From NCBI GenBank assembly GCA_031841125.1, contig CM063113.1, positions 58,273,211 to 58,337,210 on the forward strand: 64,000 nt of DNA. The letters run 5' to 3'. This document shows, one piece after another, positions 34,601 through 45,604 of this stretch. The first letter of the stretch is position 1. Every line of letters begins with the position of its first letter. The stretch is from Acanthococcus lagerstroemiae (taxonomy: Eukaryota > Arthropoda > Insecta > Hemiptera > Eriococcidae). The notes beneath the pieces are model-generated. The model was not told the DNA's origin, ran no database searches, and was given only the letters and a program-made list of their open reading frames with translations. A program made the position numbers and the translations under genes.

Positions 34601-35710
34601 ATATGTATTTTTTTTTTCTTCTTCCAGATTATAAGCGGAAATACGGAATTAGAATATTTATTCTAATAAGATCTCGTCTGGGCTTTGACAGTGAGGTTTA
34701 CGCTCTGAAGACAGACTCCTCAAAATAGACTCGCTTCTGGATCGGGCTATACGAGCTGTACCGGGTGTCCAGTGAATTTCTCCCTTCTGAATATCTTCGG
34801 AAGAAAGTGTCGGTTCAATGTGCAGCAAGAACGGTTCTTTGTTTGATACGGCCCGACATCTATTGTCGTGAAAACAGGTTTCCTCCATGAAGGGGGCTGG
34901 GGCGTGCCCCTATATTTGGAATCTTAAATGGAGATACATCAAATAACTTACCAAACCATGGGTATTTGGGTCGCTGAATACAAATATCGCATCAGCGTTT
35001 TAATCCAACCCTGATTGGGGCCGCAAGTTCGACTTTCTCTCCTTCTGAGGAGCCAAGTTAATTTCGTTGAAAATAGAGGTATTTTGGATCGCCGATTACG
35101 ATTATCGAAACTGATTTCTGATCCAACCCTGATTCGAGCCTCAAATTCGACTTTTTCTCTGACTGAGAGCCCAAACTGATTTTGCTGAAAAAATAAAACA
35201 AGGTATCAAAATATGGGTACTTTGGATTGCAGGTTTCAAAAATTCAGTCAGATTTTTGATTCGAACCGGCTATATACTTCAAAATTGACTTTTCCCCCTT
35301 CCAAGGGTCCCAACGTTGCCATATCAGATATTTAACGACGTATTTTAGCAGTTAATTATAAGTTTTTTACGCCCGCAACGAAGCTCTTAATTAGGCGACA
35401 AGGTATAAAAGTAGAGTAAAATGCCTTAAGATGGTGGTTCATAGAACGGAGTACTCACTGATCTCACATGATATACAGCGCACTTTGGCAGCAAATCGTG
35501 GAATCAGGGCACAGAAACAAGAAACCAACTTCTCTATGATACGTTTCTGATAAGAATTGTTTTATGTAATTTTGCGAAAATTTGTTGTTTTTCAAACGTG
35601 CAAACGTAAAAAAAGTACGAAGTTCGACGAAGTATAAAAGAAAATAATAAATGTGAACAAATCTTACATTAAGTATACGGAAACAAACATATTTGCGAAT
35701 AATTTGTAAT

Positions 35711-36866
35711 TAGGGATGTGCCTTGGAAATATTTCCGGAAACATTACTTGGAAAAGTAAGAAATTTTTGGAAAGAAATATATCTTTTATTTCTTTCCAAA
35801 ATTTCCATTCTTTTTTTTAGGGCTTTCTCACTGAATTTATGTCTGAACGATCTATAATAAGCTTTAGACATTTTAGAAAATGATTTATATGTTACTGTTA
35901 ATGTGTATAATCAGTTAAAATGTGTGATTTCATAAAATACTTATCAATTTTCTGCCCTTCATTTCTTCTCTTATTGACGGATCGAGGTGAAATTCGACAA
36001 ATCTGCAATTTTCATTTGCCTGCACGTCATTTGGAATTTTTATTCCTGTTGACTTCAAAGAGCATCATACAGAGGCTAAAAACAATCAAAAGTCCTGATT
36101 TCTCTTAATTCATAGTTTTTTAAAGGTGTTCTTTCAAAGCAACCAGGCTGAAACTTTGAATTGTTGGGTAAACAGACAAAAATTAAATACCTTCAAAGTT
36201 TTGAGTCAATTATCTTGCAAGGAGAGAAATCAGGAGCCAGACACTAGTGAGAATTTCAGTGAAATTATATACTTCAACTGATTATGTACATTAACGGTAA
36301 CATATATTCTTGGAATTCATCTTTTTTCCTTTCTAGATCCTAAGTGTACTACTAGCTATACTAGGTACTACCACATACAAAGTCTAACTGATAATTTTTT
36401 CTTCTTGAACATTGAACATTCTGGACATAGTAATTATTCATGAGAGAGAATGATACGAATTATTATCATTTTTTAAAATTATTTCACGAAAATAAGTACT
36501 AACTGAAGACTAAAGAATCAATTTTTATTCCATTTCCTAGTAACTGTACTAGACTTTAATAGTTCAGTTGAATCCATAAGTATTGGAGAATTTCTTGACA
36601 TAAAACTCCCTTAATTGTTGAATAAGATTTAATCGAGAACTACTTCCATAGTTCTACACTCAACTCAAGAATAAAAGATAGTTAACAGCTTTAATTTTAA
36701 TTTAATGGCTCAGATTATCATCAACGAAAGTGTGTACGAGAAAAGAGAGTGTGTTTTCATACAAAAATTTGAAAATCTCCAGAGTTTCCATAAATTTCCA
36801 TTATTTCTTCCCGGAAAGACATTTATTTGGAAAAATTTATAAATTTCTTTCCAAGACACATCCCTA
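35711..36866. mobile_element. hAT-type element, 8-bp TSD TTTGTAAT
   Basis: TAGGGATGTGCCTTGGAAA (35711) is inverted at the right end with one mismatch (to 36866). Flanks TTTGTAAT (35703-35710) and TTTGCAAT (36867-36874) form an 8-bp duplication with one change. It is 1156 bp long, with no transposase recognised. A stray terminus of the same family, TTTCCAAGGCACATCC, lies at 55753-55768. Confidence 0.85.
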
Positions 36867-37168
36867 TTTGCAATACATTTGGAAGGGTGTAGGTTATTTT
36901 TTCACCATTATTGGTTATTTTACTTTGTTAGGAGACAATTTGAAGTGCTGTCTTAATATGGGATATGCACTTTTTGAGTGCAGATTAGATAGCTCGAAAA
37001 CGCGATCGAAAACTAAGCGGAGTCGTTGAGTGCCCTAGTGATACCCAAAAATCAATATCATCAAATCGATTATCCAATTTTTCCATCACAAAAAATCGAT
37101 TAATTCGATTTCTAATCGATTATTTTGGTATGTTGCTGTAATGAAAAAATTGAAAATCTCTATTATAC

Positions 37169-37243
37169 AAGGGGGTCCAAAAGTTAGTTCACAATGTGAA
37201 TGAACTTTCCTTGGAAATTGTGAAATAACTTTTGGTCCCCCTT
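37169..37243. mobile_element. 75-bp MITE, AAGGGGGTCC termini
   Basis: AAGGGGGTCCAAAAGTTA is inverted at the other end with one mismatch, and the surrounding ATA/TATA suits a TA target. It is almost wholly palindromic. It is a very short mariner-type MITE or solo hairpin. Confidence 0.6.
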
Positions 37244-37259
37244 ATATAGAAATGAATGT

Positions 37260-37611
37260 ACGTGTATCTGTCTGTCCTTCATATTTCCATGGAAATTTCT
37301 ATTAACAACATGGCTGCAGACTTTACCACACTATTCATCCAATCGCCATGAAACTTTGGGAAGTTGTTCAGTAACTCCCGTGAAGGTTTCTGGGGGTGGT
37401 AGCGGAGTTGGGGTATGCTCCCCGGACACGCTCCTGTTACTATAACGTCATACTACTGAATATACTTGAGCGAAAACCGTGCCTCAGTGGTTGACATTTC
37501 CACGGAAATTTCTATTAAAATAACACAGCTGCAGACTGCAGGAGACACGTATTGTAACATTTTATACGCTTTCGTACCCTAATAAAAGAATTTCCATGGA
37601 AATTTCTATTA
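37260..37611 (+). repeat. Dispersed CTGCAGACTG repeat, left part
   Basis: CATGGAAATTTCTATTAACA, GGCTGCAGACT, and an inverted piece of GCGTTACGGTTTTCGCTCAA are seen here, as at 28960. The right end TTTCTATTA adjoins the element at 37612, and the repeat resumes at 38942, so one copy was split. Confidence 0.65.
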
Positions 37612-38941
37612 GAAGGTGTCTACAAGAATGGAAAAATTTAAATTCCTGACTTTTTCCAAACTTTTTTTTCTCTTCTTTAAACCTTTACAGTATAGATTTA
37701 TGTTTATAGGGGAGAGTTGCCTAAGTTCGACCACTTGTGTCTGAAGCCACCGGACATTGCCGCATCATGTCAAAATGTAAGACTTAGTATATGCGGTGAA
37801 AGAGGGAAGGGTTGACTACATATGTGCAAGTTTTGAAGTTGATCCGATGATAAACTCAGCCAGGAGAGAGGTTTTTCTAAAAAAAGTCAAATTGGTCCAA
37901 CTTAGGGAATGGGCACCCAAGTTGGACCACCGTCTCCTAAATTGGACCATAGTTAATACACAGGAAAAATTGTCGAAATAAATTGTTTTAATAAGTTGGA
38001 ATTAAATTAATTAAACTTAAGTAATGGAATTAATAGAAGTATCATACGAATTGATGACGTCACCAGTAAGTACACAGTCAAACTGGGATTTTCATGTTAA
38101 TACATAACCAAGCTGCACTTTCATTGCAACCGTCGCCATTGAATTAGGGTGGTATCCCAATTTGGACCAGTTCAACTTTGGGAACTTACTGTTTCATTTC
38201 AATTTCTTTACAAAATTGCTAATGACCAAGTCAGAGGTATTTATCATACAAAACTAATGCAAATCACGCAAGGAAATAGAGATAACACTTTTACATCGTG
38301 ATTTACAGCTGGTCCAACTTTTGCACCGCTCGCTGTTTTTACAAAAATGGTTGCCATGATGCACTAACGAAATTATTCCGAGATTTGGTAATACAGAAAG
38401 ATAGGTCTTGGTAGGTACAATTTACTACTCTAATGCGATTTCCAGCACACTTGCCTTCTTTCGCGCAATATTGACGTCTTTCACCAGAAAAATTGATCGG
38501 AAATTTTACATTTTTTGTAAAAACGTAATTTTTTTGCGGACAACAACTGATAATGGCGAATTCACAGCATGTAGAATGCCAGCACATCCACAAACATAAT
38601 ATATGTCAGAATGGAGGCGCTACCTAGTGGGTAACCATGCTAACTCGCATAGGTCCAAATTGGGCGGCGGTCCAATATCGGCAACTCTCCCCTACTACTA
38701 GACGCTCTGGTTAAAATGAACTGAAATTTGAGATTGATTTTTGGGTGAAAGTATTAGGAAGGTGTTCTTAAGGTAAAATTAAACGACGAAAAAAATTTTC
38801 CGTGAGTTCATTCTTTATTTTTTTCCAAACTTCTTAAAAATATTGTTGAATTCCCTGACTATTTACAAACTTCCTGACCTACTTTTCAAATTCCTGACTT
38901 TTTCCAAACTTTCCAAATTTTCCAAACCTGTAGACACTTTG
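37612..38941. mobile_element. CAGGGTGTCTA-family element, TSD TATTA, copy A
   Basis: The ends GAAGGTGTCTACA (37612) and TGTAGACACTTTG (to 38941) are inverted. TATTA lies immediately outside both (37607-37611, 38942-38946). Without the nested 984-bp insertion at 37709-38692 it equals copy B at 41536-41916, sharing CTCTTCTTTAAACCTTTACA and ACTAGACGCT. It is non-coding, with TTCCTGACTTTTTCCAAACT words at both ends. Confidence 0.88.
37709..38692. mobile_element. Nested DNA element, GGGGAGAGTTGCC ends, TA target
   Basis: The 13-bp perfect inverted ends are GGGGAGAGTTGCC (37709-37721) and GGCAACTCTCCCC (38680-38692), with TA on each side (37707-37708, 38693-38694). The uninterrupted site is visible in the sister copy at about 41643 (TTTATACTACTAGA). 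The interior is non-coding but repeats AATTGGACCA/TTGGTCCAA in both directions many times, likely transposase-binding words. Small frame 37796-37981 has no recognised domain. Confidence 0.88.
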
Positions 38942-39460
38942 TATTAACATTAACACGGCTGCAGACAGTAGTCGCATAGGGCGCAGCAAAGATCAAGATC
39001 AATGAGCACATGAATGGAAGAAAAATAAATTTCCACGGTGAATTGTCACCATAAAGAGCTAAATCATACAAACTGGCTTCGAGTCGGGGGGAGGGCAGTG
39101 GCGTAACCATGGGGGATCAGGGGATGAACCCCCCCCCCCTTGAGATGAGAATTTTTTATATGCCGGCAGTATCACAGTAAATGCGCGAAATGAAACTTAA
39201 ATTCAGATACATAATTGAAGTTGAAAAGCACAACATACTGATACGTCAATGTAAAAACATACAATTCATATTAGGTGTACACCCCCCCCCGGAAAAATCT
39301 TGGCTACGCCACTGCCGGGGGCATGGAAATTTCTATGGCTGAAGATTACAATCGCGCAGCAATAACACGGCTGCAGACTGTAGTCGCGCACGGAGCAACA
39401 AATGTCAACCACTGAATTCGTGTCCGGGGAGCGAGGCGGGGGGAGCGTTACGGTGGATTT
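38942..39460 (+). repeat. Dispersed CTGCAGACTG repeat, right part
   Basis: It continues the repeat split at 37611 and contains ACACGGCTGCAGACAGTAGTC, GATCAAGATCAATGAGCACA and later a second GGCTGCAGACTGTAGTCGCG. A small CAGTGGCGTA-ended element (39096-39314) interrupts it. Confidence 0.65.
39096..39314. mobile_element. MITE, CAGTGGCGTA termini
   Basis: CAGTGGCGTAACCATGGGGG (39096) is inverted at the right end as TTGGCTACGCCACTG (to 39314). It is 219 bp long and non-coding, with long C and G runs inside the ends. The relative at 4907-5062 keeps an exact 8-bp duplication. Here the G-rich flanks hide it. Confidence 0.75.
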
Positions 39461-40761
39461 ACATTCGAGTCGACAACATGTCGCGGACAAACTGAAGGTA
39501 AATTAAGCTCCCAACTCGAAGTCGGATTAAAAACCTGATTAAATTTTCGAAATCATTAACTCAAAGCACCCGAATTCCGATCCTTTGTTCAATCTTTTTC
39601 GGCAAATTCAAGAGAGTTTCTCAAAAGGTGGAAAAAGTCAAATTTGAGGTCCGAGTCGAGGTCGGATCGAAAGTTTGACTAAATTCTCAAAATCAGCGTT
39701 TCCTGGAACTCCTACTTCGATACTCTGTTCAATTTTTTCCAGCAAACTCAACTTGGCCCCTCAGAAGAGGAAAATGTCGAATCAGGCGCCCAGATCGGGT
39801 TTGGATCAAAAACCTGGAATTTTTGAAATCTGCGATTCAAAATACCCATATTTTTATAGGTACCTTGCTTAATTTTTTCAACAAAATCAATCAGGCCTCT
39901 CGGAAGTAGGAAAAGTCGAACTTGGGGGCCCTAATCAGAATCAGATCAAAGATCTGTTGCGATAATCTTAATCAGTGACCCAAATACCCTTATTTATATA
40001 CATTGTTCAAATTTTCCGACAAAATTGCCGAGGCCCTCGGCTCCTTGGAAGAAAAGGAGTCTAATTTGGGGCCCAAATCGGGATCGGATCGAAAATCTGC
40101 TGATGTATTGGTAATCAGCGATCCGAATATCCATATTTTCATACTTCGTTCGATATGTTTCCATTTAAGATTCCAAAGCCAGGAACATGCCCTAGCCCCT
40201 ACCAAACGAAGAACCTCTTTTGCTGCGCTTAGATCCGACACTTTGTTACGAAAATATTCAAAAGGGAGAAATTCACTGGACACCCGGTACAACGAAAGCT
40301 GGAAGACAACAAACAAACGGAAGCACAATTTCAAAGTATTTTAAAGTCGATTTAGTATGAAAAATTATCTCTTTCATTCTCGGCTTCTTATCTCAGATCG
40401 ATGAAAATTTCGAAAGTATTTTGGGGCTCGTGTCTTCTCGAGCGAAAACATACTTCACCTTTCTGTTTTTTAGGAAACGCAGAGTAACGAAGGAGTAACT
40501 TTATGCAATGGTCGAAAAGTTTTCGTTAATTTAATTAATATTTTTCTTTCTTTCTTTCTGGATTGATCCAAGATCCATGTTTGACAGTGGGGAGAGTTGT
40601 AATCGAGTTAGAAAAGAAAGCTGAAAGATTGAAACACAGATCGAGTTCGTAGAAGGAGCCGAATCAGACCATTCAGGCAGGAGTGGAGGCTAATGTGTTT
40701 CATGAGGAACACGGCATTGTTCAACACCCAAGTCGTCTATAGTTGACCGAATTAACTGAAA

Positions 40762-41094
40762 CAGGGTGTCTATTGGATTTGGGAAACAAAATATCATGAC
40801 TTTTCATGACACTTTTTTATGACTATTACGGGGGATATAAAAAGGAAGTGGAAAGGGGAGGGGCAAACTCGGCGCTTCTCGCCTCATCGAGGGCTCAATA
40901 CAGAGTGTGCTAAACTTCCATATTAAAAAATATTCACTCAATATTTTTTCTCATTAAATGAATAAAACTGTTTTTTTTTTTTTTTTTTTTTTTGGTTATA
41001 GAAATATTGTGAATTATGACATGAAATATCATGACTTTTTCGAGTTTTGGTTGAAAGACGAATATCATGACTTTTCAGGCCCGTAGACACCATG
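40762..41094. mobile_element. CAGGGTGTCTA-family MITE, TSD TGAAA
   Basis: CAGGGTGTCTATTGG (40762) and CCCGTAGACACCATG (to 41094) are inverted. TGAAA is exact on both sides (40757-40761, 41095-41099). TATCATGACTTTT words occur near both ends. It is 333 bp long and non-coding, with a T homopolymer at about 40970-40993. Confidence 0.82.
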
Positions 41095-41535
41095 TGAAAT
41101 ACTCACGACGGACTTCCATAATCCTAATGTGGTCCGAGTTCGATGAAGAGCTCGACCAGAAGCCAGGGCTACTCAAAGTGTGTCAAGTCAATTTTCTAAA
41201 AGAAATTCAACCTCGGGAACTGTAAGTTCTATCGAACTGTTCATGACAAAGAGTAACCTTATATTTTTATGAAATCCACAAATTTGGTAATAACTATTTT
41301 TTTTGTTAGGATCCACGGTTGATGAGATTTTTCACGTTTATGGGGTCGTGAAGCTTACTCAATATCCTCAATATCTGTTCAATGAAATATTATAGTATGG
41401 ATGGCAATTTAGGCTATGCAATGTCTATTTTACATCAATTTGGCTAATACTGGGGTAGGGGAAGCATGCACTTATAATACAAAAAATTACTCATTTTGTT
41501 TTCAGCTTACCATTTGCACTGCCATTATGTGTATA

Positions 41536-41916
41536 CAAGGTGTCTACAAGAAAGGAAAAATATAAATTCCTGACTTTTTTAAAACTTTCTTTTTCTCTTC
41601 TTTAAACCTTTACAGTATAGACAGCATATATTCATGTTTATACTACTAGACGCTATGGTTAAAATGAACTGAAATTTGAAGTTGATATTATTCAATGCCC
41701 AGTTTTTATTTGTACAATACGACTCTAGGGAGTACTGAAGTAAAATTAAACGACGAAAAAATTTTCCGTGAGTTCATTCTTTGTTTTTTTTTCCAACCTT
41801 CTTAAAAATATTGTTGAATTTCCTGACTAATTACAAACTTCCTGACCTACATTTCAAATTCCTGACTTTTTCCAAACTTTCCAAATTTTCCAAACCTGTA
41901 GAGTGTAGACATCTTG
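41536..41916. mobile_element. CAGGGTGTCTA-family MITE, copy B (uninterrupted)
   Basis: CAAGGTGTCTACA (41536) and GTGTAGACATCTTG (to 41916) are inverted. Flanks GTATA and GTACA fit a 5-bp duplication with one mismatch. It is collinear with 37612-38941 minus its insertion, so it supplies the empty-site control. Non-coding. Confidence 0.85.
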
Positions 41917-42683
41917 GTACAGCAAACAATACACAGACGGCGTTGTGGCCTTAGTCTGCTGTGTCGAAGGGCTCCGGTTTTGATCTCCAGAGCTACCTCT
42001 TCTTTTCTTCCATTTTACTGTCCCTTTACTTTCTTAAAAACAGTATTTTTATCCTATTCAACGCTAACAGTATGACAATGCGTCAATATTTCGGACCAAT
42101 CAAAAATATTTCCATCCACAATTTTATATTTGACCAAATACGGAATTTAAAATGTCACACTTCCACACACGGGCGCCGTGCCATATAACGCAATTTTTGC
42201 AGACTGGGTTTTTGCTGTATTCACATAATTAAATAATGTTTTAATCTGAGTACGTTCTTTAATATTAAAATTAGGTATGTACTAACAAAAAGGGTGCCTA
42301 TTGGGTCGGAACCAGGACCGCAATTTTTTTGTACTAGAGCCAGATGTCGTAGTCATTCATCACGTACCCAGCCAGTATTCTCAAACGAAATGTACAGATT
42401 AACGAACCTAACATCTGTTACCAGCAGAACAAATGCATGTTTCACCCCTTCATGGATGCTTCAGCTCAAGCAAGAGCAGAGCTTGCCACTCAATGTTGTT
42501 CTACTGTCAGGGTTTGCAAAAGTGTAATGATTCAGGGAGTCACGCTAATAGTTGTAACTTGAGGACTTGGCCTTCTGGTCGCTACGACGTTTGAATTTCC
42601 TTGACAACGCTGACTTCATTAACGCCGACCTTCAGATCAGCGCGATGTGCCTCACTTTTTGCCATATCTATCTGCCTATCTAG
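41917..42683. other. Non-coding stretch
   Basis: No gene is recognised. GGGTGCCTATTGGGTCGG at 42294 resembles the left end of the CAGGGTGTCTA family but has no partner. Confidence 0.4.
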
Positions 42684-43362
42684 CAGGCGTGTTAAGCCAA
42701 TGGTCATTGGCTTAAGCTTAGCCAAATACACTAGACAACCAATACAGGAAACTCCATTTAAAACACATTGAGCGCTTTTGGACTCAGCATCTAGCAGCAG
42801 AGTTGGTTACTATGATAATTTAGCAACACTAGATAAAGCGAAAATATACACAATGAATGAAATAAATGTACAACCAAACCCGGCCACCAGGATTTTCATA
42901 ACATCGCAGTTTCCAGTGCTGGTAGTCCAGTGTGGTTGACTTAGCTGTTGGCTTTAAGCTGCTAACTGACTTGGCTTATGGCTTGAAGTTAATTTTCTGG
43001 CTTCAAATATGGCTTAATGCTGTTTGGCTTACTGCTTAATTTTTGCACATTAGTTGACTTCAGTCATAAGTTACGAAGCTTGCAATTTCCCACAATTTTG
43101 ATAACTGATAATACCGATTCAAAGCAGTACATTCGTTATACATGAATGATAGCAAATTTTGTATCAATTTATTTACAAATTATTTTTATTTGACTTTTGG
43201 CATTAGCTGAACTGATAAGTTTAAGTCACAAAACCTAGCTTATGGCTGACTTATGGGCTGAAAGCCGACTAACAAAATTCGCCGGGGTGAATTTTGGTTT
43301 AATGAATAACGACGATTGAAGTTTTAGCTTAAGCCACAAGAGGCTTCAGCTCAACATCCCTG
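42684..43362. mobile_element. hAT-like MITE with TTAAGC-rich interior
   Basis: CAGGCGTGTTAAGCC (42684) and GCTCAACATCCCTG (to 43362) are imperfectly inverted. The flanks CTATCTAG/CTACGTGG agree at five of eight bases, so the duplication is decayed at best. The 679-bp interior is full of GGCTTAAGC/AGCTTATGGC words, like the elements at 21620 and 44945. Confidence 0.6.
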
Positions 43363-44024
43363 CTACGTGGCTGTTTGTCTGTCTACTATTTGTCTGTCGG
43401 CTTGCCTGGAATTCAGAAATTTATTTCCAGGAGAGGAAGAAGAATATAAGGAGTCAGGTAGGCAGAAAGACCTAAAAACACAAATATGCGAAGAACAGAC
43501 AAACAGATAAAAAGACAAGATGAAACAGGACAACTGTCAGCCTGCCCATTTGTTTACCGAGAATCTTAGAATTCATTTTTCTAGGAAAACAATGCAGGTT
43601 TCCGAATCAGGTAGGGAGGTAAAAAGAGATGGACACAAAAATAAGAGAAGAACAGATAGATAAATGAGAGGAGAGGATATAAAAAGATACGACAGGAATC
43701 CAAAGAAGACGGAGACAAGAGTAGTACAGACCAATAGAAATAAGAAAACCACAAAAGCCAACCAAAGCAACAGAAGTATTACATGTAGGATTTAGACTCC
43801 CTAACTCTTGATTTTATGCCCGTCTGATAATATGTGAACGCCAAATGAAGACAGCGAAACCGATATCGGGCCTCAGATTTTGAATCTTCATTATCAACTC
43901 GGTTTTCTCCAGCAAGAAAGGGGGTGGCTATTTGCTTAGATCGTGACACATGCAAGACAGAATGATATAATGACTAGGCATAAAGGAGAAACCGACAGAG
44001 GGACAAAACCGTTATAAGTAACTG
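43363..44024. other. Low-complexity GACAGA/CTGTCTGT stretch
   Basis: CTGTTTGTCTGTCTAC is followed by many AGACAAAC/AGAGGAGA words. No coding signal. Similar text continues to about 44560. Confidence 0.5.
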
Positions 44025-44268
44025 CAGGGTGGCCACTTTTTTATAACGATTTCCTCTGACTTTTCTTAGTTTTCCAAATCATCCCTGATATTTTTTCAGC
44101 TAATATTGCACACAGCTATGAGAATACTTACTATCTGGGATCAAATTTGATATTCATTGACTACTATGAAAATTTTGTATATTTTTTCTTCTCAAAACAT
44201 TCCTGATTTCGATCAAAATTATAACAATTCCCTAACTTTTCCCAGTTTTCCAGAAAGTGGCTAGCCTG
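44025..44268. mobile_element. CAGGGTG-type MITE, TSD AACTG
   Basis: CAGGGTGGCCACTTTTT (44025) and GAAAGTGGCTAGCCTG (to 44268) are inverted. AACTG is exact on both sides (44020-44024, 44269-44273). TTTTCTTAGTTTTCC and TTTTCCCAGTTTTCC lie near the ends. It is 244 bp long and non-coding. A related, less clear copy is at 50051-50262. Confidence 0.8.
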
Positions 44269-44944
44269 AACTGAAAGGCACACAGTCAGGTAAAAACACA
44301 TTAGCCGGATAGCCAGATGGAGACACACATCAGAAAAAGAATTACTGGAGTAAGTAAAAAATTCATATAAATACAAGTACTAACTGGCGCGAAAGAAAAT
44401 AAATATTTGGTATACGCTTTAATTTCGTCTGGTGCGATGCAAAAATTACAGATGCTGTAAATAGTTGGAGAGATGAGGGCTCCATTTCCGTCTGGCAGAA
44501 ACAAAAACACACTGGATGCGCAGTAGTATATAGAGAGGTCACGCAGTCTGTCCACGTGTCTGATCCATACCTTCCAATTTGTCCGTCACTCTACTTCTCA
44601 AACATCGTACTTTCCATCTTTTCTCCTAGCCTATTCACCTGAATACAGCACTGATGAAAGTCAAGAGTACAGGTAGCCAGAAGAGACATAAAAAATAGAT
44701 ACACAGATGAGTGGGCAGGAAGGATATAAAGTGCTGGAAGGCAGCCAGCCGAGGAAGATGAGGAAGATGCAAACACAGAAAATAAGAATACAAAATTTAG
44801 AAACATCTTGGCGCTCAGCTTCACAACTTTCTAGCTCATTGAAGCAAAATCATATCGGATATAGGATACAGAGAACCTGAGATCTTGGCTACCGAATCTC
44901 AAATCGTGGCTCTCAATTTCCGCTTTGCACTGGGCTGAAGAAAC

Positions 44945-45604
44945 CAGGGATGAGAAGCTTAAACTGTTAAACTTAAACTTTCGCTTAAACTTAAAAGTTT
45001 TTCCAAAAATCTCATTCGCTTAGCTTCAGCTTTTTGCCCTTATCATTAGCTTTTCAGCGCTTCGCTATCGGCTTTTTTTTCAACATTATACTCAATTCCG
45101 CATGAAATAGACCATAGAGTTCAAAAATTATAACGGTTTACCATTTCAAAGCTTCCAAATCAAATTATATGATTATATATTATATCATATAGACCATCAC
45201 TTCGTTCACAGGTAAATTATAGCTTATAGCCTGTATTATACTTGATTTTGCAACGAAATCATTCAAAATTTAATAGAGGAGAAATCACAAAATAGAAAAT
45301 ATTCATGAAAATGAGCAGTTTGCGACGCTAAATGAGAATCAACAATTACGAAATAATAAGCCGGAACCCAGAACCCGCGGCCGCTGACATGATTTTTAAA
45401 CTTAAAAAATTAAGTGTTGTGATTTTTTTCGGCTTTTTGATAGAAAATGTGAATGTCTTAATTAAGCTGCTCAGCGTATCCTTTTTGGCTGGCTTTGCGC
45501 TTAATGAACAGCGAATGTCTGACTTTTTCATTCGCTTAAAAGCCGTTCAATAATGAGCTTAAGCTTCGGCTTAAGCGGTTATCGGCTTAAACTTCTCATC
45601 CCTG
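44945..45604. mobile_element. hAT-type MITE, 8-bp TSD GA(A/G)GAAAC
   Basis: CAGGGATGAGAAGCTTAAAC (44945) is inverted at the right end (TTTAAACTTCTCATCCCTG-like, to 45604). The flanks GAAGAAAC (44937-44944) and GAGGAAAC (45605-45612) differ at one base. The interior is 660 bp with many CTTAAACTT/GCTTAAGC words and no persistent frame. Confidence 0.87.

Larger units (their letters stand above)
34761..40287. mobile_element. 5.5-kb long-TIR element, TA target
   Basis: CCGGGTGTCCAGTGAATTTC (34761) is inverted at the right end (to 40287), and TA flanks both. Homology of the arms extends over 200 bp and then continues as tandem sub-repeats: about three of ~126 bp on the left (to ~35345) and about five of ~140 bp on the right (from ~39490), built around GGTATTTTGGATCGC and TTCGACTTTTTCTC-like words. 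The core 35350-39490 carries later insertions (35711, 37169, 37612, 39096). No transposase was found, so it is non-autonomous. Termini CCGGGTGTCC are shared with the mariner-type element at 51124. Confidence 0.75.

Noticed and set aside
41941..41995. tRNA-like stretch TGGCCTTAGTC ... GGTTTTGATCTCC
   Set aside because: The B box is off-consensus by an insertion and no stem pairing is clear. It is too weak to list.
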